In this document: positions 32,250 to 34,558 of the stretch, one piece after another | Position numbering within the stretch: the stretch's first letter is position 1 | Layout of the letters: each line of letters opens with the position of its first letter | Origin: Chitinispirillaceae bacterium | Lineage (GTDB): Bacteria > Fibrobacterota > Chitinivibrionia > Chitinivibrionales > Chitinispirillaceae | Direction: 5' to 3' | Length of the DNA stretch: 34,558 nucleotides | Assembly (NCBI GenBank): GCA_016932075.1 | Contig: JAFGDP010000117.1 | Coordinates: forward strand, 1 to 34,558 | Notes under the pieces: model-generated | What the model saw: the letters and a program-made list of their open reading frames with translations, nothing else | Databases searched by the model: none | What the model was told of the DNA's origin: nothing | Made by a program: the position numbers and the translations under genes

Positions 32250-32819
32250 ATGAAATTCAAACTGAACCTGATCCGCGAGTTGCTGGCGGAGCAAAGGGCA
32301 AGGGAGGCCGTGAGGAGGAAAGTCGCGGCCCTGGTCGCGGTGTGCTACAGCCTGCTCGGGATAATCCTTGTCTACGGCATATTCCAGACGTTCATGATGC
32401 GGTCCATGGTCATTGATGAGCGGACAAGGCTGGCAGTGGTCACGGAGGAGTACCAGCACTACAAGGCCACCGAGATGATCGTGAGCAAGGCCGATGTGGA
32501 GCTTCTGGACCGGTTGCAGAGGAGCAGGATCTTCTGGACCAAGAAGCTCCTGGCAATGGCGAATTACCTGCCGGGAAACTACTGGATTACCGAGTTCGGA
32601 TACGACCGGACCGCCTTTGGCGTGGACGGGTATGGCTATATTTCCGAAAAACAGGAGCAGCTTATAACGCTGCACGACTACCTTGACGGGCTTCGCAAGG
32701 AGCCGACGTTCAACGACGTGTTCCCGTCCATATACCTGAATTCGACCATTCGCAAGGATGACAAGCAGAACCGCAGGCGCGTCAGTTTCAGCTATTCCTG
32801 CATTGGAGGTACGCCATGA
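32250..32819 (+). CDS. pilN: PilN-like alignment protein
   Basis: A 189-residue single-pass membrane protein. The short cytoplasmic N-terminus MKFKLNLIRELLAEQR recalls the PilN consensus (FNLLPWREER...) that docks into PilM. One helix (about residues 28-46, VAVCYSLLGIILVYGIFQTF) is followed by a coiled-coil segment and an alpha/beta periplasmic domain (LLAMANYLPGNYWITEFGY). The ATG at 32250 is fixed by AAGGAG at 5 nt. The frame also opens 45 nt earlier, without a ribosome site. Its TGA overlaps the pilO ATG by 4 nt. Assignment rests on order and architecture more than on sequence identity. Confidence 0.85.
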   Translation: MKFKLNLIRELLAEQRAREAVRRKVAALVAVCYSLLGIILVYGIFQTFMMRSMVIDERTRLAVVTEEYQHYKATEMIVSKADVELLDRLQRSRIFWTKKLLAMANYLPGNYWITEFGYDRTAFGVDGYGYISEKQEQLITLHDYLDGLRKEPTFNDVFPSIYLNSTIRKDDKQNRRRVSFSYSCIGGTP

Positions 32820-33391
32820 AAAAGGGCACCCTGCTTTTCCTCGTCACCGCCGCGATCCTTGTCGCGGGCGTGCTGGTGGACCAGCTCTACATCAAGAAGC
32901 TGAAGGCGGAGTTTCTCACGCTGGAAAAGGAGCGCATCGAGACCACCAACAAGCTTGCCACGGCCAAGATCGTGCATGAAAATCTTAATCACGTGCGCGA
33001 TCTGGTGTTTGAAAACATGGAGTTTCCCGACAGCAAGGACACCGTGGACCACGAGGCGCGCATTTTTGATTTTGTCACGACCTGCATCAACGACCTGAAG
33101 CTGAAGCTGCTGTCGGTCAAACCGCTGCGGCCGCACACCCAGGAGCTGGTCACCACGATCGGGTACGATATCGAGATGGAGGGGGATTTTTTCAAGTTCG
33201 GCGAGCTCTGCTCCAAGTTCGAAAACAGCAGGCGCATCGTTTCCCTGGATTCCTATTCGGTAAGGCTGAGCACGGAGGATGAGAAATCGCTGGGCGGGCC
33301 GCGCAACAAGGAGATCACGGTAAAAATGAGGATCAATACCTACCGTGTCCGGAAGAACATGTCGCCGGACCAGCAAAGGACGCAATCATGA
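32816..33391 (+). CDS. pilO: PilO-like alignment protein
   Basis: A 191-residue protein with an N-terminal membrane helix (residues 5-22, LLFLVTAAILVAGVLVDQLY) and a coiled coil (KKLKAEFLTLEKERIETTNKLATAK). A ferredoxin-like periplasmic domain follows, containing TTIGYDIEMEGDFFKFGELCSKFENSRRIVSLDSYSVRLS, the typical PilO 'F..F..L...R.V.v..f' stretch. PilO pairs with PilN in the inner-membrane alignment complex. ATGA overlaps link it to both neighbours (4 nt each), so the three genes pilN, pilO and the next are tightly coupled. Confidence 0.87.
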   Translation: MKKGTLLFLVTAAILVAGVLVDQLYIKKLKAEFLTLEKERIETTNKLATAKIVHENLNHVRDLVFENMEFPDSKDTVDHEARIFDFVTTCINDLKLKLLSVKPLRPHTQELVTTIGYDIEMEGDFFKFGELCSKFENSRRIVSLDSYSVRLSTEDEKSLGGPRNKEITVKMRINTYRVRKNMSPDQQRTQS

Positions 33392-33924
33392 AGCACTATG
33401 CCGTCTACCTGTATGCAAGCATTCTGGCGCTGATCATATCCTGCGTGTTCGGGTTCGGCATCACGTCGCGCCACGGGGACTTCACCCGTACCGTGGAAAA
33501 GGCGCTGAGCACCTCGGTGGGGTATGACCAGGCGTTTATCCGGATGGTTGACCGGCTGGAACGGGAGCTCGCACAACGGGCGAGCTTCGGTTACGAAGGC
33601 GGCAAGGACCCCATGACCGGCATGGTGCGGCAGGTCGTGGTTCAAAAGCCGCCAGAACAGGGACCGATAAAAAAGAAGGACAGTACCGCGGCCGATACGG
33701 TGCCGGTCGATCCGTTCCGGCTTACGGCCATCATTTATGACAACGACGACAAGACCTTTACCGCCGTTATCATGGAGAAGGAACGGACCTTTTCGGTCAG
33801 CGTCGGAGACAAGGTCGGAAAGCGCGTGATCAAGGGGATCACCATGGACGGTCTTATCATGGAAGAAGATTCGCTGGTGTTCCGTTACGGCGTCACCGGT
33901 ACAAAATCCATCACGAAGAAATAA
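33388..33924 (+). CDS. PilP/GspC-like inner-membrane protein
   Basis: A 178-residue protein with an N-terminal membrane anchor (about residues 5-25, AVYLYASILALIISCVFGFGI). A linker of about 80 residues leads to a homology-region domain (DPFRLTAIIYDNDDKTFTAVIMEKERTFSVSVGDKVGKRVIKGITMDGLIMEEDSLVFRYG). That domain matches the small beta barrel of PilP and GspC, which binds the secretin N-domain. It lacks a lipobox, so the anchor is GspC-like rather than the PilP lipoprotein. It overlaps pilO by 4 nt and precedes pilT by 10 nt. A secretin gene (pilQ) would be expected nearby but is not in the window. Confidence 0.8.
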   Translation: MKHYAVYLYASILALIISCVFGFGITSRHGDFTRTVEKALSTSVGYDQAFIRMVDRLERELAQRASFGYEGGKDPMTGMVRQVVVQKPPEQGPIKKKDSTAADTVPVDPFRLTAIIYDNDDKTFTAVIMEKERTFSVSVGDKVGKRVIKGITMDGLIMEEDSLVFRYGVTGTKSITKK

Positions 33925-33934
33925 GGGCGATCCT

Positions 33935-34558
33935 ATGACCGAAGAATACACCATCCGTGAATTGCTGGCGATCATGATTGAGAAGGATGCGACTGATCTG
34001 CACATAAGCGCGGGCATTCCGCCGCGGATCAGGGTCAGCAAGGAGCTCGTAACCCTTGATTTTCCTCCCATCACGCCGGCCAAGTCCAGGGAGCTGTGCT
34101 ACCACGTCATGAACGAGCAGCAGCAGGAGCGGTTTGAACGGAAAAAAGACATTGATTTTTCATTCGGCATCGCGGGGTTGTCCCGTTTCCGCGTCAACGT
34201 GTTCACGCAGCGCGGCACGTTTTCAGGCGCGTTCCGGCGCATTCCCTATCAGGTCATGAGTTTTGAAGAGCTCGGCCTGCCCGAGGTGGTCAGGGAGCTG
34301 TCGGACAAGCCCCTGGGGATCACCCTGGTGACCGGACCGACCGGGTGTGGCAAATCGACCACGCTCGCGGCCATGATCGACCGTATCAACGGGTCGCGCA
34401 GGGCGCACATCGTCACCATCGAAGACCCCATCGAATACATCCACCACCACAAGCGGTGCACGGTCAACCAGCGCGAGATCGGTTCCGATACCGATTCGTT
34501 TTCAGACGCGCTGAAAAGCATCCTGCGGCAGGACCCGGATGTGGTGCTGCTTGGCGAG
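33935..34558 (+). CDS. pilT: PilT-like retraction ATPase, 3' end missing
   Basis: The frame stays open for 208 codons to the window edge, about 60 percent of a usual PilT (about 350). N-terminal TIRELLAIMIEKDATDLHISAGIPPRIRV is the PilT/PilU opening. The PAS-like domain is followed by Walker A GPTGCGKST (residues about 134-142, with Cys where Ser is usual), the Asp box TIEDPIEYIH (about 160-169), and the start of Walker B (DPDVVLLGE, cut exactly at the end). It powers pilus retraction and twitching. AAGGGCG precedes the ATG. The presence of PilT identifies the cluster as type IV pilus rather than type II secretion, although a GspE/PilB-type relative cannot be excluded without the C-terminus. 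Confidence 0.92.
   Translation, partial: MTEEYTIRELLAIMIEKDATDLHISAGIPPRIRVSKELVTLDFPPITPAKSRELCYHVMNEQQQERFERKKDIDFSFGIAGLSRFRVNVFTQRGTFSGAFRRIPYQVMSFEELGLPEVVRELSDKPLGITLVTGPTGCGKSTTLAAMIDRINGSRRAHIVTIEDPIEYIHHHKRCTVNQREIGSDTDSFSDALKSILRQDPDVVLLGE

Noticed and set aside
1..34558. CRISPR arrays, complete insertion sequences or prophage genes
   Set aside because: No regularly spaced repeats, transposase or phage structural genes were seen; only short repeats and one gene scrap.

Overview
The window reads as chromosomal DNA of a Gram-negative (diderm) bacterium. It carries signal peptides, outer-membrane beta-barrels, an OmpA peptidoglycan-binding protein, ExbB/ExbD motor proteins and a type IV pilus cluster. 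The set (large TPR proteins, an AgmX/PglI-type TonB-like protein, and a GH8 glycosidase with a FlgD-like C-terminal tail) suggests the FCB group, perhaps a Fibrobacterota or Chitinispirillales relative. That assignment is inference from gene style; no marker gene proves it.

Layout. (1) 241-12942, + strand: an envelope module. It runs OmpA-family protein, barrel-TPR fusion, 1238-residue TPR protein, ExbB/TolQ/MotA-type channel, two ExbD/TolR proteins, a TonB-like protein with an AgmX/PglI C-terminal domain, then another outer-membrane barrel. It closes with a clear intrinsic terminator at 12971-13009. (2) 13176-14195: a lone exported TPR protein. (3) 14348-15547: tRNA-Thr(CGT), and on the minus strand a nitroreductase and a nucleoside deaminase. 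(4) 15701-18512: pyrR-pyrB-pyrC. (5) 18548-21341: an accessory patch with a DUF4143-type ATPase, a scrap of a second copy of that gene, a HigBA/RelE-like toxin-antitoxin pair, and several palindromic repeats. (6) 21342-26396: a 1684-residue secreted modular GH8 glycosidase. (7) 26397-27068: a gene-free stretch with a repeat, a strong promoter and a terminator-like leader hairpin. (8) 27069-34558: a type IV pilus or related cluster (pilC, a pilin, two minor pilins, a PilX-like protein, pilM, pilN, pilO, a PilP/GspC-like protein, pilT). The last gene is cut by the window end.

The most interesting candidate system is the module in (1). One ExbB-type channel, two ExbD-type proteins, a TonB-like protein with a cytoplasmic domain and an AgmX C-terminus, TPR proteins and outer-membrane barrels resemble the parts list of the Myxococcus Agl-Glt gliding machine. 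One ExbD carries Asn where the proton-carrying Asp normally sits, while the other keeps Asp. That implies a built-in asymmetric stator. The function (gliding, substrate adhesion, transport or envelope tethering) is not shown by the sequence.

A second theme is transcription starting at or next to the start codon. For pyrR, the ATPase and the toxin, a sigma70-like promoter with 17-nt spacing ends 6-7 nt before a start codon that lacks a Shine-Dalgarno site. Three annotated-looking starts are replaced on this and related grounds: pyrR, the toxin, and the GH8 protein, whose true start is a GTG before its signal peptide.
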